NCBI RefSeq assembly: GCF_030272615.1
Contig: NC_081412.1
Location: forward strand, 689,326,083 to 689,390,082
From: Cryptomeria japonica
Lineage: Eukaryota; Streptophyta; Pinopsida; Cupressales; Cupressaceae
Length of the DNA stretch: 64,000 nucleotides
Direction of reading: 5' to 3'
In this document: in pieces, positions 11,198 through 23,160 of the stretch
Position numbering within the stretch: position 1 is the first letter of the stretch
How the letters are laid out: each line of letters opens with the position of its first letter
Notes under the pieces: model-generated
Database searches by the model: none
Told to the model about the DNA's origin: nothing
Seen by the model: the letters and a program-made list of their open reading frames with translations, nothing else
Program-made: the position numbers and the translations under genes

Positions 11198-13842
11198 TGT
11201 GAGGCCTCACCTCGACTCAGTCTGACATTCAGTGGATTTTATATTTTAGACTATTATGGATACTTTATTTTGATGCATTTTGAGACTTAGAACTTATATG
11301 ATTTCAGGATTTGGATAACATTGCTATGATTTGATGATTTACTTCCATGCTTTATGAGATAGAACACTACATGATTATTAGATAGAATGAAATTGCAATG
11401 ATAGATGTCGTTATTGAATTTGCAGGACTTTACTCTGAATATAGAACTATGATGTATGTTTAGTTTATGTGAATTGGGATGAAATTGCTTATGTGAATTT
11501 GCTTGATAAAAGACGTATTCAATCTGTGCAGATGAAAATTGTATGCAAGTAATGATGTGTATTGTTATATTATTGAATTATATTATATATGGATAGTTGG
11601 AAGTACTAATGTGTAAATTGAGATGCGCAGGAAATTTACCATGTGACCATGGAAAATTACGGAGAATCAAACCTAGACCTATGTATATTCGTAAAGCCAG
11701 GGTTTGTCTATTTGGAGAGACAACACCCCGTTTGTGTTGTATTTTATTCGTAACAGTATATGCTGCATGAGTGTTAAGTGTTAATTAAATTTTAATGTGT
11801 AAAAACCTCAAGAGACAATTTCATGTTTTATTTTTGTAAAAGTGTTTTATTTGTGTCACTTGACACGTGTGTATATAATTTAAATGTTTTATTTTGTCTC
11901 TTGGTGGGAAAGTGTTTAATTTTAGTTTTCTTAAATAAATTAATGTGTTGTCATAAATACTTTGGGAATATAATATTCGGAGTGGTCAACTTATGTTTGA
12001 CCCGAAAATAAACTTCAGAGGGGTTTAAAATGGGTTAAATGAACACCTAGGGGTAGTTTAATAGGGTTTCCTAAAGCCCATAAGGTATACCTAGGGGTTA
12101 GGGGTAATTTTAGGCAAGTTTCTACTTTATAATGATCTTTTTAACGCTTTAAAAATTGGTTTTTTTGAGTTGAGCGAAAATTGAAAATTGAAGTTAAATC
12201 AAATCAAGATTTTTCCTTTTGGAAGGGGAGTCTTTTTGCATTTTTGCTTTCTTTCTTCTTTTTGTATTTTTTAGAATCCTGTGAGAACTCAGAGAGTGAG
12301 CTTCTTAAGGAAGATTTTTGGGAATAGCAGGGTAATCACCCACTCTCCATTTTTGGAGACAAGAAAATTTGGAAAGAAAATAATGTTATGGAATAGAAAA
12401 ATTGAATAAGGGTAGAAGGAAAAAGATTTGTGGATTGGGCAGCTCTTCATCAAATACCATAATAACCTTTGGGCAGATTAAGGTTGGTTTCAATTTTTAC
12501 TTTTAATATCTTCTTCTTGTTTATGTCTGGAAATTTGTTGGTGTAAGAAATCTGTATTCTTGAAAGTTTATGTTTGAAAATCTCTTGGTATTTTTGCTTT
12601 ATGAAATGTTGTGTTTTTGGAGTTTTCTCAAGATCTCTTACTCTTGGGAGAGAAGAGGATCTTGAGGGTGGTAGCAGTGACAGCCCTCGAGTGAGAGACT
12701 CTCTTTTGAGAGCGATCACAAGGGATCTATGTGTGACCCTTGCTGCATGGCCTGTTTGTGCAATGGGGGTCATAAGGAGGGATATAAGGCTAGAATGCCT
12801 TTGGGGGGCATAAGGAATAAGGGGTTGAGAATTCTCGATATTTTTATTGTGCCATGAGGTGGCTTCTTGTTTATTTCATACTTGCAGTCTCCTCAGGGTA
12901 TTGGTCCACTACCACCCTTTGAAAATGTTCATCACCAAAGTGTGGTGCTGTGAAACCCAAGTTGGGAATGTGTCTGGAAAATCTGTGTGCATTGCTTTCT
13001 ATGTGTTTGTCTGTTTGTTACCCGTCTAGGAATTGGTTCTCCGAGCTCGGGGGTGGCTACCGGTTAGCCTAGGCTGGGAGGTGAGCACTCCGTTGTCATA
13101 TTTGTGTTTTCTATTATGCAGGAAATTCAGAGGAAAGAGAATAGGAACCATGAAAAAGACACTGAAGATTATTATTGAAGATTCTTAAATTCAGTTGCAG
13201 ATGTTTGTTTAAAATTGTTATAGAAATATGCCTCATTCATAGAAAAGAGAAGCAAGTTGTAATTTGTGAAAGTAGACTTGAAGTTTTATTGTTGTGACTA
13301 TTCAGAGAAACATCCTGAAAATTTGGTAGAATATCTTAGAGATGTAAATAAAAAAAAAGAAAAGCTTGTTATTTCTACTTCTGGTTTTTAGAAAAAGAAA
13401 AGTTAATTTGTGTTGCATGCAAAAGCTTCTTGAATTATAAAAAAAAAGAGAATTATTTTCATTTAGATTTTATCTATATTTCACTTGTGGCAAATAGAAG
13501 TTTATTGCTATTGAAAGATTTTAAGTATTTTAAATGAAAAAAGTAGTTTTATGTAAATATTTGATTAGAGGAGAAAAAAAATCAATGAAAAATTCCTTTT
13601 ATTCTAGAAAAGTATATTGTATCTTTTTAAAAGTATTTTAAATTGTATTTCAGTTAGCATTGATTTAAAAAAAGCTATTTTATATATATATATTTCTGAT
13701 TAAACTTAATGTTTTTTTTTCCCTTTATTATTATAGTTTAAAAAAAATTCGCATGTAAACCTCTTTTAAAAAAAAATATATATAATTCATATTGAAATAT
13801 TCTCACCATTTGTAACTGTGGATATAAATTTATTTAAATATA

Positions 13843-13874
<32 letters not shown>

Positions 13875-13965
13875 CATATATATACATATATATATATATT
13901 TTTATATATTATATATTTTTTTTAAAAAAAAATTTATAAAAAAATGTATTTGTGTCCTCGCGGAC

Positions 13966-14168
13966 TCCACTGTGTGTACGCACAGTGGAGGGCCGTGCGA
14001 CGCCCACTGTGTGCACACACAGTGGAGCCGCTTTTGGCTCCCACTGTGTGGGCACACAGTGGACGGCCACGGTCGCCACTGTGCGGCCACACAGTGGGGA
14101 GCCGCTAGCGGCGCCCACTGTGTGGGCACAAAGTGGTGCCGCGGCGCCCACTGTGAGCTCGCACAGTG
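13966..14168. repeat. Palindrome cluster, 3' LTR copy
   Basis: Equivalent of 5241-5444. All six units are recognisable, with changes mainly in arm ends and centres (for example CACAAAGTGG replaces CACACAGTGG in unit 5). Confidence 0.88.
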
Positions 14169-14207
14169 GCGCGTGGCCAAGCCCGCCTCCCTTCCTCCGT
14201 AACCTGC

Positions 14208-14213
14208 AATAAA
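14208..14213 (+). terminator. Candidate polyadenylation signal, 3' LTR
   Basis: AATAAA at the same place as in the 5' LTR, just after the palindrome cluster. Sequence match only. Confidence 0.4.
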
Positions 14214-14540
14214 GAAATTCATGGCCGCCTTTGGGGTCTTCGGCCCAGTAAGAATTTGGTCTGTTAAAAAAATATGGGGTAAACCCTAGCCCGGGTGGGG
14301 CTAGGGCAGATTGGAATTAAAAATAATAAGTTAATTAGATTAGATATTATATATGTGAGTAAAGAGAACCCTAATTAGGGTTGAAAAAATAATAGGGAAT
14401 AATATTTAGGAAGTTAAAATGGCTTTTGAATTTAGAATTAAAATATTTAACATTTAGGTAAAATATATATATGTATATATATGAATTTTGATCATAATTT
14501 TGGATAAGTATTTAATTATAAATACACATATATGTATACG

Positions 14541-14577
<37 letters not shown>

Positions 14578-14922
14578 CTAGTTATAATTTGGAATAATTA
14601 ATAGAGAGAAATTTATAAATGGTTGATTAGAGTGTGTAGTCATATTGGAGAATAAATTAATTTTTCTCTCCTATATCCTTTAGTTTGATTAATTTAATAA
14701 ACCTAAAGACTAGGTAACTCTTGGAGATAGAATTAAACCAGTAGGTTTTCCGCAATTAAAATTAAACAATTTATCGATGCTTAGTTCGCTTCAGAATTAG
14801 CTCGAATTTAATAATGGAAATTTCCTTAACACTTGTCGCGAGAGTGAAGTTGTTAATTAATTTTGTATGTTTTAAAAAAAAATTGTTCCGTTTTTGCCCT
14901 AAATTTTGGGCATGACACTTAT

Positions 14923-15610
14923 ACTATATTGTTGTTCCTGCTGATCAGAGGGCTCCAAGATTTTCATAGCTAAGTAGGAGATCAAGATAGAGCCAGTCTG
15001 AGAGTCAAGGAGTGATAGGGCCACTTCAAAGAGATCGCCTAAGTGGGGACCCAGGTACAAGGATATCAACTGGTGTTACCAGACCTGTCACATCAAGACA
15101 GAGTTCCACTCTGCATCCTAGTGGTGACACTGATACAGGACATTGATCCATTCATGTACACACCTTTTTGTGATGAGATATTGATGATTCCTGTAGTATA
15201 TATTTGTGATGTATCTCGTAAATTTTTGTGATATCATTGTACCTTGGACGTTGATCTTTTTGATGATATGATGTGTAGTTGATCCTATTCGCTCTCCATG
15301 ACCTATGAGATGATGGATACATTTTATTTGATATATAATTATGCTGTGTAGTTACTTTCATGATGTATGCTTTATTTTTTATATGTTTATGGATTCTAGA
15401 TGATGGATGTATACTTCTTATATGATGATGCAATATTTACATGATGTTATGCAAATGTGAATATGTATGGTTACGCTTATAAGTACTATGTGATGTATGT
15501 GCAATGCAATGATTTCTATGTTTATGATATTTTTATGATTTTCTCATGCATGCTAATATGAGATGGGTGCAATGCAATGTAATGATGTTACTTTATATGA
15601 TTTGAGATAA
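14923..15610. other. Unassigned flanking DNA between chromovirus and solo LTR
   Basis: I see no gene. The first 250 bases are mixed sequence; the rest is rich in TGATG and ATGCAATGCAATG motifs. Similar motifs resume after the solo LTR at 17126, so both stretches are one interrupted sequence. It may be the 3' untranslated part of Tat-1, which ends nearby, but no 3' LTR is visible. Confidence 0.5.
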
Positions 15611-15615
15611 AATGG

Positions 15616-17125
15616 TGTTGGCATTATAATAGACAAGGAGAGATTGTTGGCATTTCAATAAGGATATTGAGAAGGTTGTTGATGATTATGGATATAACTG
15701 ATTAAGGATGTTCACTGTCTTAATATTATTATTTTGGCATTGATGTCAAGAAATTGATTTTCTAATTCAGTATGATGTTGCCATATCTTGAGAAGTATGA
15801 TTTGATGAGTATAAAGATGTCGGTAAAAGACACATAAAGAATATGATGAATAAGGGGAGAAATAAGTTATTCAATGGGAAACTATTACCGAGTTAGACAA
15901 TGATGAGATCATGATGTTTAGATTGTTTTGATATCATACATATGTTATTGATTGTAAGGTTAATACTATACTATGTTACCGAGTAAGGAACCTAGTCGGT
16001 AAACCCTAAGGTTATTGCTATCGGTTAATGAAGGCAGAATGTCTACTGAGTGAAGTTTAGTATTTACCGAGTTGCAACTGAGTAATAACAAAATGCATTA
16101 AATGATTACATGCATTATTTAATGAAGGAAGCTGATGAGCTAGCTATGATTAAATGATTGGTATGTCATGAATGAAGTTTGTTAAAGAATCTATGGCAAA
16201 GGAAAATTGACAAGAAGATCTACAACTCAGATTGAACCGCAATACTCTAGCACAAGTTCCAAGAAATGTATGCAAGTTCCATGGTGGGGTAAAATGTTTT
16301 CAGATCGAAGGATACATTGAACCTAGACAAAGTCTGAAGATCTGATGGCTATGATTGATCATGGGAAATGTGATCAAGGAGATTAAGCGGTTAGCTATTG
16401 TTTATAAATAAGGAACTATTGATAAACAATGCATGCGGGCAAGTGTATGCACAGGGATGCTACATAGTGATTACTGAGCACTAAAGCTTGAAGACCTGTT
16501 TTGAATAACAGAGTATAGAGCCTAGCAGATGGACAAGATTAGTTCTATGTCTATATTGTATTGAGCAAATAAGAATCTGCTTTAGCATTTTAGATGTGAA
16601 GTTGCAGATAGATTTTATTACTGTTATTTTGTAAAGTGACAGAAAATCTCTTAACCGAGTGGACTTAACAGTTTTATTTGTAAAACCCTCTAGCAAGGTG
16701 ACATTCTGATTGAGTGTTTGAAATCCTTTAACAAGGTCACTTCTAACAAGGTGAAATTCCTAAAATTTCTAACAGATCTGAGGGAAATCCCTTAACTGGG
16801 TCACATCTAGCAACGTGTTTGTAATCTTTAACAGGATTTTCTTTTAACCGAGCATACTCTAGAAGGGTATATTTCTTAGTGGGTCTGAAATCCCATAGTG
16901 GTTTTTCCCTATTTAGGTTTCCATGTTAAATCTGGTGTTATGAGTGTTTTGATGTTTATATGCTTTTGAGTTTGCATGTTTAGCAGTTTTGGTTTTATTA
17001 CTGAAGTATATGTTACCGAGGTTGAATCTGATGTTTTTATGGAAGATTAAGTTTGTATGATTCACCCCCCCCTCTCATCTTATTAGCTTGGCATCTGTAC
17101 TTAACATTAAGTATCAGAACTATCA
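15616..17125 (+). repeat. Solo copia LTR, copia-2 family (1510 bp)
   Basis: It starts TGTTGGCATTATAATAG and ends AGAACTATCA, flanked by a perfect AATGG duplication (15611-15615 and 17126-17130). The body is clearly related to the copia-2 LTRs (31856-33332, 38018-39477) in opposite orientation, including the segment about TCAAGAAATTGATTTTCT and the CACCCCCCCC tract near 17063-17075. No internal element sequence remains, so it arose by LTR-LTR recombination (inference). Confidence 0.9.
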
Positions 17126-17130
17126 AATGG

Positions 17131-18290
17131 ATGCAATGCAATAATCTAACTAAATGAATGAATGATTTGATGCTTTATATGAATGATGTCTTAGTATGCA
17201 ATGGTTATATGAGATGAACTAACTTATCATGCAGGATGAATGAATTGAGTATTTTTGTTATTGTCCAATATACTCAATCACGTAATAAGAGAGATAACAC
17301 CATGTTTAAGTCTTTGGCCTTGGAAAAGATGAGTGTTGTGATCCCATGCAAAATGAAATGCAAATCTACTTAAAAAATGCATATGCAAAATGAAATGCAA
17401 TGTGGTGATCAGACCGGTCATGTGGTCATTGCTTTGTTTCATCATTGAGCCTTTAAAATGTGGGAAGTGAGTGCAAACATCAATGGTATAATTGAACCAT
17501 GATGACCTGAGCACTACTTTCCTGGGTTTTGATATTGTGAGTTAGCACAAGCATCGAGGTATAATTGAACCAAGATGACCTGAGTGTTGTTTGCATAAAA
17601 CAGACACTATTAACCATTTCTATATGAAAATCCAAAATGTCTTCTATGATACTCTGATGATCATGTCCTGAGACAACTTTGCACATATTAATGATTAATT
17701 TACAGACAACAAACAAGAAAAATATCATGTTCCTTCCTTGTTCCTCTAGTCAAAGACATCCTGGAGTCACTTAGAAATCATGATAGTGAAAATCAAGATA
17801 AAATAGTTGAACCATTATTGTCAAAGTGTTAAAATCATGAGTCAAGAGATATCATCCATTGATATGTGTTTGTCATCTTTAGACCAATATGTGATAGGTG
17901 ATGGTTGACAATGTGATATTATGTTCAACGTTGGATGTGTCTCAGTTTTTCGCTTGACAAGTGTTTTCTAACTATTGTTCTACCTATTTGATTAAGCTCA
18001 AAATGATGAAATTTTTTGCCCCCAGCTAGGTTTAGGATTTTGCCCCCAATCTAGAAACAAACTTTATTATGATACATACAATGATCCAAACCATGACGAT
18101 AAATCACATGTGATGCCTGCATATGTACAAAGACTTTATGATGGATATGAACAACGCTGACGAAAATAAATGCAAGTGGAAGGATGCATGAACCAATAGA
18201 TGGAAGAGCTAGCTGACAAATAGTGCCTATTTACCATATTTTCACCATCTGTTTTTATTGCACTTTTTCTCATTTTTTATTTTTTTATTT
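17131..18290. other. Gene-free AT-rich stretch, probably Tat-1 3' region
   Basis: There is no convincing coding sequence. On the minus strand it follows Tat-1 integrase and its 27-bp repeats. Two GGGGGCAAAA motifs (minus strand, about 18018-18050) resemble the end of the Tat-2 polypurine tract, but no LTR start follows them. The Tat-1 3' LTR is therefore missing or outside the window. Confidence 0.45.
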
Positions 18291-18307
18291 TTTCATTGTT
18301 TTTGTTT

Positions 18308-18560
18308 TTTCTGCTTTTTCACTGTTTTTGGATTTTCTACTTTTTGACTATTTTTAGATTTTTCTGCTTTTCCACTGTTTTTGGATTTTTCTGCTTTTCC
18401 ACTGTTTTGGGATTTTTCTTGTTTTTCACTATTTTTGGATTTTTCTATTTTTTCACTATTTTTGGATTTTTTTTGCTTTTCCACTGTTTTTGGAGTTGTC
18501 TTCTTTTTCACTGTTTTTGGATTTTCTACTTTTTCACTGTTTTTGGATTTTTTGCTTTTT
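18308..18560. repeat. 27-bp tandem repeat beyond Tat-1 integrase, about nine units
   Basis: Units of about 27 bp are built around CACTGTTTTTGGATTTTTC on the plus strand, with small length changes. Being a multiple of three, the array stays open in several frames and gives Lys/Ser/Asn-rich or Phe-rich peptides that are artefacts. Tandem arrays in the 3' untranslated region are known in Tat elements. Confidence 0.85.
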
Positions 18561-18907
18561 CAGACAAATTTTTTTCAGATGCATGCTATTGATGGGTTCC
18601 TCGAGTTGATCCCCGTCCTGATTTGATAACTGATATGCTCCCGACCCAAATACTGCTATGACCTCAAATGGACCTAACCAGTTTGGTTCAAACTTTCTTT
18701 TCTCGATCTGACTGGTTTTGTGCATTTTCCTTTAGTACTAGTTCCCCAATTTGAAAGGTTCATGGTTTGACCTTGTGATTATAACTTTGGCACATTCTTT
18801 GTTGATATACCTTTAAATGATCAAAGGCATTTTGTCTTCGTTCATGGATTAATTCTAACTCCTGCAATCTAGATACTTGTTGTTCTTCATCTAGGATAAG
18901 ACCTTTT
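18534..18907 (-). pseudogene. pol: Tat-1 integrase C-terminal part, separated by solo LTR
   Basis: The minus strand reads LQELELIHERRQNAF near 18825-18875 and, near 18610-18700, KKFEPNWLGPFEVIAVFGSGAYQL, split here as KFEPNWLGPFEV and GSGAYQL. These are standard integrase C-terminal motifs of Tat/Athila-type gypsy elements. The peptide MHLKKIC ends the recognisable part as the 27-bp repeats start. It joins the integrase core at 20323 when the solo LTR and one AATGA copy are removed. Confidence 0.88.
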
Positions 18908-18912
18908 AATGA

Positions 18913-20322
18913 TGATGGTATGATAAAAGAATAAGTATCTTGTAGATTACTGAGAGGGGGGGTGAATCAGTAACTAGAAAAACTGATACAAACTCTCCAA
19001 ACTCAAACTCAAACATGCAAAGGAATTTTATCAATGAAATATCACTGTCAAGATCAATACTCATAAGAATATCAGTTGACTGTTACAGCAAATTAACAGT
19101 AAAGAAAATTTAACTTGTAAACATCCAAATGCTTTATCATATGTCAATACTTCACTTCTCAATGCATCTAGTTATCATGCCTTATCAGAAATAGTTAATC
19201 AAATCAATCATAAGATCATAACCACAAAAACAGTCACCACATGACACAAGTATTTATATGTGGAAAACCCAAATAGGTAAAAACAACGGTGAGATGAGAC
19301 TCACAAGATAATATCTAAACTCTTCTGAAGTTTGCCCTATTAGGAGCCAAGCCTGTTAAAGCTTTTACAGAAGTCCTGTTAAGAACTAATCCTATCAGGA
19401 ATCACCTGGTAAAGGGATTGACTACAAATTCCTTGTTAGAAGCAAATACCCTATAAGGAGTAACCTTAGTAGAGGATTTAAAAATCCAATCTAATGGACC
19501 TCCTTGTTAGAGGATTTAATAAGTAACCAAGCTTGTTAGAGCTTACCCGGTTAGGGGAATTCAATTCTACTATAATTGTTAGAAAACAAAAAGAGTTTCT
19601 TGATCTGTCTTAATAGCACTACATTTGCTTGATCAGGTCCAATTAAGCTTCTATATGCCTTTACTCAAACTGCAAACTCATTCTCTGGTTCGGCAATCAC
19701 ACACTCAGCCGATTTCTACCAACTCTTGCCAACACAAAAACAAAACAACTTCATCAACCTTAAATACAAATCAATTAGGTCAGTAACACAACAAAAATAT
19801 AATCCTTTCATCGAGATTACAAACAAGTCGGTACAAGCATGACCATTGGATTTCATAGCAATCTCAATACATCAATCAAGAAAACCTCAACCACTCCTTG
19901 ATTACCGCTTCATCGAGCTTAATAACTCATAACGCTTTTTGCATTAGATGCAATACATTTTGTTCATTCCCTAGACAAACAAATGCACCAAAACATTTTG
20001 AACTTGTCTTCATACAATGACCTTATGTTTCACCATCATTACTGCTCAACCAACATAACCAATTCAACAACCTTAATTGGTTAGGGTTTAACAAAAACAA
20101 CTAGTAGGGTTTACCGGTTACATAACATAGAAAGGGTTATGGTTCAACTCGTAAACTTCCATACTGGTTTACAATAACCTTCACAAAGCTCTTCCTATCA
20201 GTTACAAGACAATTTCAACAATAACAATAATATCAGCAACATAATTAATATCATTACCGGTTCAATTGACATCAATGACAACATAACATATCATTAATGC
20301 AATCTTCATGCAAATGCCAACA
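18913..20322 (-). repeat. Solo copia LTR inside Tat-1 integrase (1410 bp)
   Basis: On the minus strand it starts TGTTGGCATTTGCATG and ends ATACCATCA. It is flanked by a perfect AATGA duplication (18908-18912 and 20323-20327). Removing it restores the integrase frame across the junction (IPSLRVS then LKGLILDEE). The copia-type C-tract lies near its 3' end (about 18954-18963). The same family recurs at 63450. Confidence 0.93.
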
Positions 20323-21449
20323 AATGATACTCGTAGAGAAGGTATCTCTACTTCTATTGGCAGTATTGCTTTTGATCCATAAACAAGAGAGAAATGGGTG
20401 GCACCTATTGGCATGTGGATACTAGTATGGTAGGCCCATAGAGTAGGGTTCAATTGAATATGTCAATCTCTATCAGCATCATTCACTATCTTTTTGAGGA
20501 TTTTCAAAATAGTTTTGTTTGATGCTTTTGCTTGCCCATTTCCTTGTGGATAGTAGGGTGTGGAAAATCTGTGTTGGATCTTGAATTTCTCACATAATTC
20601 TTGGACATCCTGATTCTTGAATGGTCGCCCATTATCAGTGATAATGGTCATGGGTATTCCATAGTGACAGATGATGTAGTTCAAGATAAATGCAGCAATT
20701 TGTTTTCCAGTGGTATTTGTGAGAGGTACTGCCTCAATCTATTTTGTAAAATATTTTGTAGCTACAAGGATGAATTTGTGACCATTGGATGAAGAAGGAT
20801 TTATCTTTCCTACTAGATCAAGACCCCATTGGCAGAAAGGCCAAGATGTTTCCAAAGCATGAAGTTCTTGTGCTGGTGCATGAATCAAATTCCCATGGAT
20901 CTGACATTGTTTGCATGTTTTAGCTATTTGAAAAGAATCTCATTCCATAGTTGGCCAATAATATCCTAAGCGTGTGAGTTTTTTTGAAAGGGTAAGACCA
21001 CTTGAATGAGTTCCACAAATATCATTATGGACTTCATTTAAGGCTTTCTTAGATTCTTCTTGTTCGAGACATCTTAAAATTGTATCATCCAAACCTCATT
21101 TAAATAGGGTGTTCGCGACAAGAGTATAATGGGAGGATTGGTGACTAAAGTTTCTCTTTTGATTTTTTGACAAATCAGGAGGGAGGGTGTTATCTTTTAG
21201 GAATGTATAAGTTTGGCCATAGTGGGAGGAATCATGCCCAACAAGGTGACAGATAGTTTGGGAATCAGGACAATTATGAGCAGGGTAAAACAACTCTTCC
21301 ACCAGGAATTCATAATGCTCTTGATTTTCCTATGTCTGAAGTAGAGAAGCAAGTGTTGCCATGGCATCTATTTCTTTGTTGTCATTCCTTGGAATTTGCT
21401 CAAAAGTTATTTCTACAAAATATTTCTTTAGATCATCTACCAGCTTTTT
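20323..21449 (-). pseudogene. pol: Tat-1 integrase N-terminal and catalytic core
   Basis: The minus strand shows the zinc-binding HNDICGTH (near 21020) and CKQC (near 20915), then WGLDLVGKI (first Asp, near 20820) and TDNGRPF (second Asp, near 20625). The third catalytic residue lies in NGQAKASNKT near 20535, where Tat integrases normally have GQAEASNK; the Glu is now Lys, a G-to-A type change. Stops interrupt the frame (for example near 21095, 20945, 20743 and 20460). The core continues after the solo LTR. Confidence 0.9.
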
Positions 21450-22190
21450 TTAAGGCATTAGTTTGTCATCCTTTGTTTGGTAATTGTCATTAATTTGATT
21501 GATGACAAGCCGAGAGTCTCCAAAGACTAGGAGTTGTGTAATGTTGCATTCTATAGCCATTTTGATACCTGTAACCAAAGCTTCATATTCAGTTGTATTG
21601 TTGGTGCATGGAAAGCTTAATTTGTATGATTTTGGAATTGTATGACCTTGTGGTGTGATGAATAGAATACCTTCTCCAGATATATGTTGTGTATATAAAC
21701 CATCAAAGTATAATTGCCATGTTTCCATGCTGATCATTGGGATATCAGCATCAAGAAACTCAATGTGTAAAGGGCGATCATCTTGAAGTGGTGCCTTGGC
21801 TAGTTGGTCTGCAATGACTTGTCCCTTGATAGCTTTTATGTCCACATACTCAATATCAAACTCACTCAGGATCATGATCCATTTTTCTAAGTGTCCAGTT
21901 AATGTTGGATTGCTGAGAAAATACTTCAATGGATTGATTTTAGCTATCAACTTGATGGAGTGAGATAGTAGATAGTATCTTAATTTTTGAGAAGCAAAAA
22001 CTACCCCCAAGCATGCTTTTTCTGTTGGGGAATAGCTGAGCCCGTATCCCACTAGTGTTATGTTGATGTAGTAGATGGCCCGTTCTTTTCCTTCATTATC
22101 TTTTTGTGTGAGCATAACTCCTAAAGATACTTTGGTGGTTGATACATAGAGTAACAATGGCTTTCATGGAATTGGCGACATTAGGATGGG
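21450..22190 (-). pseudogene. pol: Tat-1 double RNase H region
   Basis: Two RNase H-like domains lie in tandem. The first (about 22160-21790) has LLYVSTTKVSLGVMLTQ, YSPTEKACLGVVFA and the linker GQVIADQLAKAPL. The second (about 21740-21455) has LYFDG, NTTEYEALVTGIKMA and VFGDSRLVINQI, so its D, E and D catalytic residues are all visible. A second, archaeal-like RNase H next to the original is known for plant Tat elements. About 235 codons are open without interruption here. Confidence 0.9.
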
Positions 22191-23160
22191 TGGTTGCATA
22201 AGATAGGTCTTTATCTTGTTGAATGTGTCCTCACATTGATGGTCCCATTTGAAATGAACATTTTAGTGTAATAGATGAGTAAATGGTTGACATTTATCTG
22301 CTAGTTGAGCCACAAATCTTCTGATTGACTGGAGTCTTCCTTGGAGTGATCTGAGTTGACTGATATTCTTGGGAGATGCCATTTCCATGATTTATTTGAC
22401 CTTAGCTGGATCTACTTCAATACCTCTAGCTGAAACAATGTATCCCAATAGCTTTCCTAAAGTGACACCAAAAGGCACATTTCTTAGGATTTATCCATAG
22501 CTTGTACTATTCTAATTGGTCAAAGATCTTTTCCAGTATCTTGATATGTTCTTCTTTGTTGTATGATTTGGCCAAGATGTCATCCACATAGTCTTCCATG
22601 AATGCATGCATCATGTCATGGAATATCATTGTCATAGGTCTCTGATATGTGGCACCTACGTTCTTTAGTCCAAAAGGCATGACATTCCAGTGGAAAGTAC
22701 CCCATGGACATGTGAAAGTTGTCTTCTTGACCTTCAGGTACTATTTTAATTTGATTGTATCTGGAGAAAACATCCATTAGAGAAAACATGGAGTGTCCAG
22801 TCGTTAAATCTATAGGGATTTCAATGTTAGGCAAAGGAAAGTCATCCTTTGGACATGCATTATTAAGATCTTTGAAGTCTATGCATACTCTGATACTTTT
22901 GTCTAGTTTGGAAACAGGAATGATGTTTGATAGCCATTGAGGATATGTTACAGGTCTAATGAATCGTACATCCAGTAATTTCTTTAGTTCTGCTTTGACC
23001 AGGAGAGTGATATGTGGATGCATCTTCCTTAGTTTTTGTTTAATTGGTTTGGCTCCTGGACTGACATTTAAGTGATTCATAATAAGCTCTGGATCCAATT
23101 CCGGCATGTCTGCATATGACTAGGTAAAATTGATTTGTCATCGTTTGAAGAATTCCATAT
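22191..23160 (-). pseudogene. pol: Tat-1 reverse transcriptase
   Basis: The minus strand carries NVSPGAKPIKQKLRKMHP (near 23060), KLDKSIRVCIDFKDLNNACPKD (near 22845-22910, here quoted in part as RVCIDFKDLNNACPK), and the active site DYVDDILAKS (near 22565-22595) with both Asp. A frameshift separates the N-terminal part (to about 22616) from the active-site part, and stops occur in the thumb region. The RT is recognisable but inactive. Confidence 0.9.

Larger units (their letters stand above)
11198..14917 (+). repeat. Chromovirus 3' LTR (3720 bp)
   Basis: Homologous along its full length to 2453-6274, with scattered substitutions and shorter TA arrays. It ends in GGGCATGACA followed by the CTTAT duplication. 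Confidence 0.95.

Noticed and set aside
15043-15231. 62-codon plus-strand frame after the chromovirus
   Set aside because: No motif, no context, and length is within chance for this composition.
18010-18060. Tat-1 polypurine tract and 3' LTR start
   Set aside because: Two GGGGGCAAAA motifs are present on the minus strand, but neither is followed by TGTATACACC or any match to the 5' LTR.
18293-18626. Lys/Ser/Asn and Phe-rich frames
   Set aside because: Products of the 27-bp tandem repeat in different frames.
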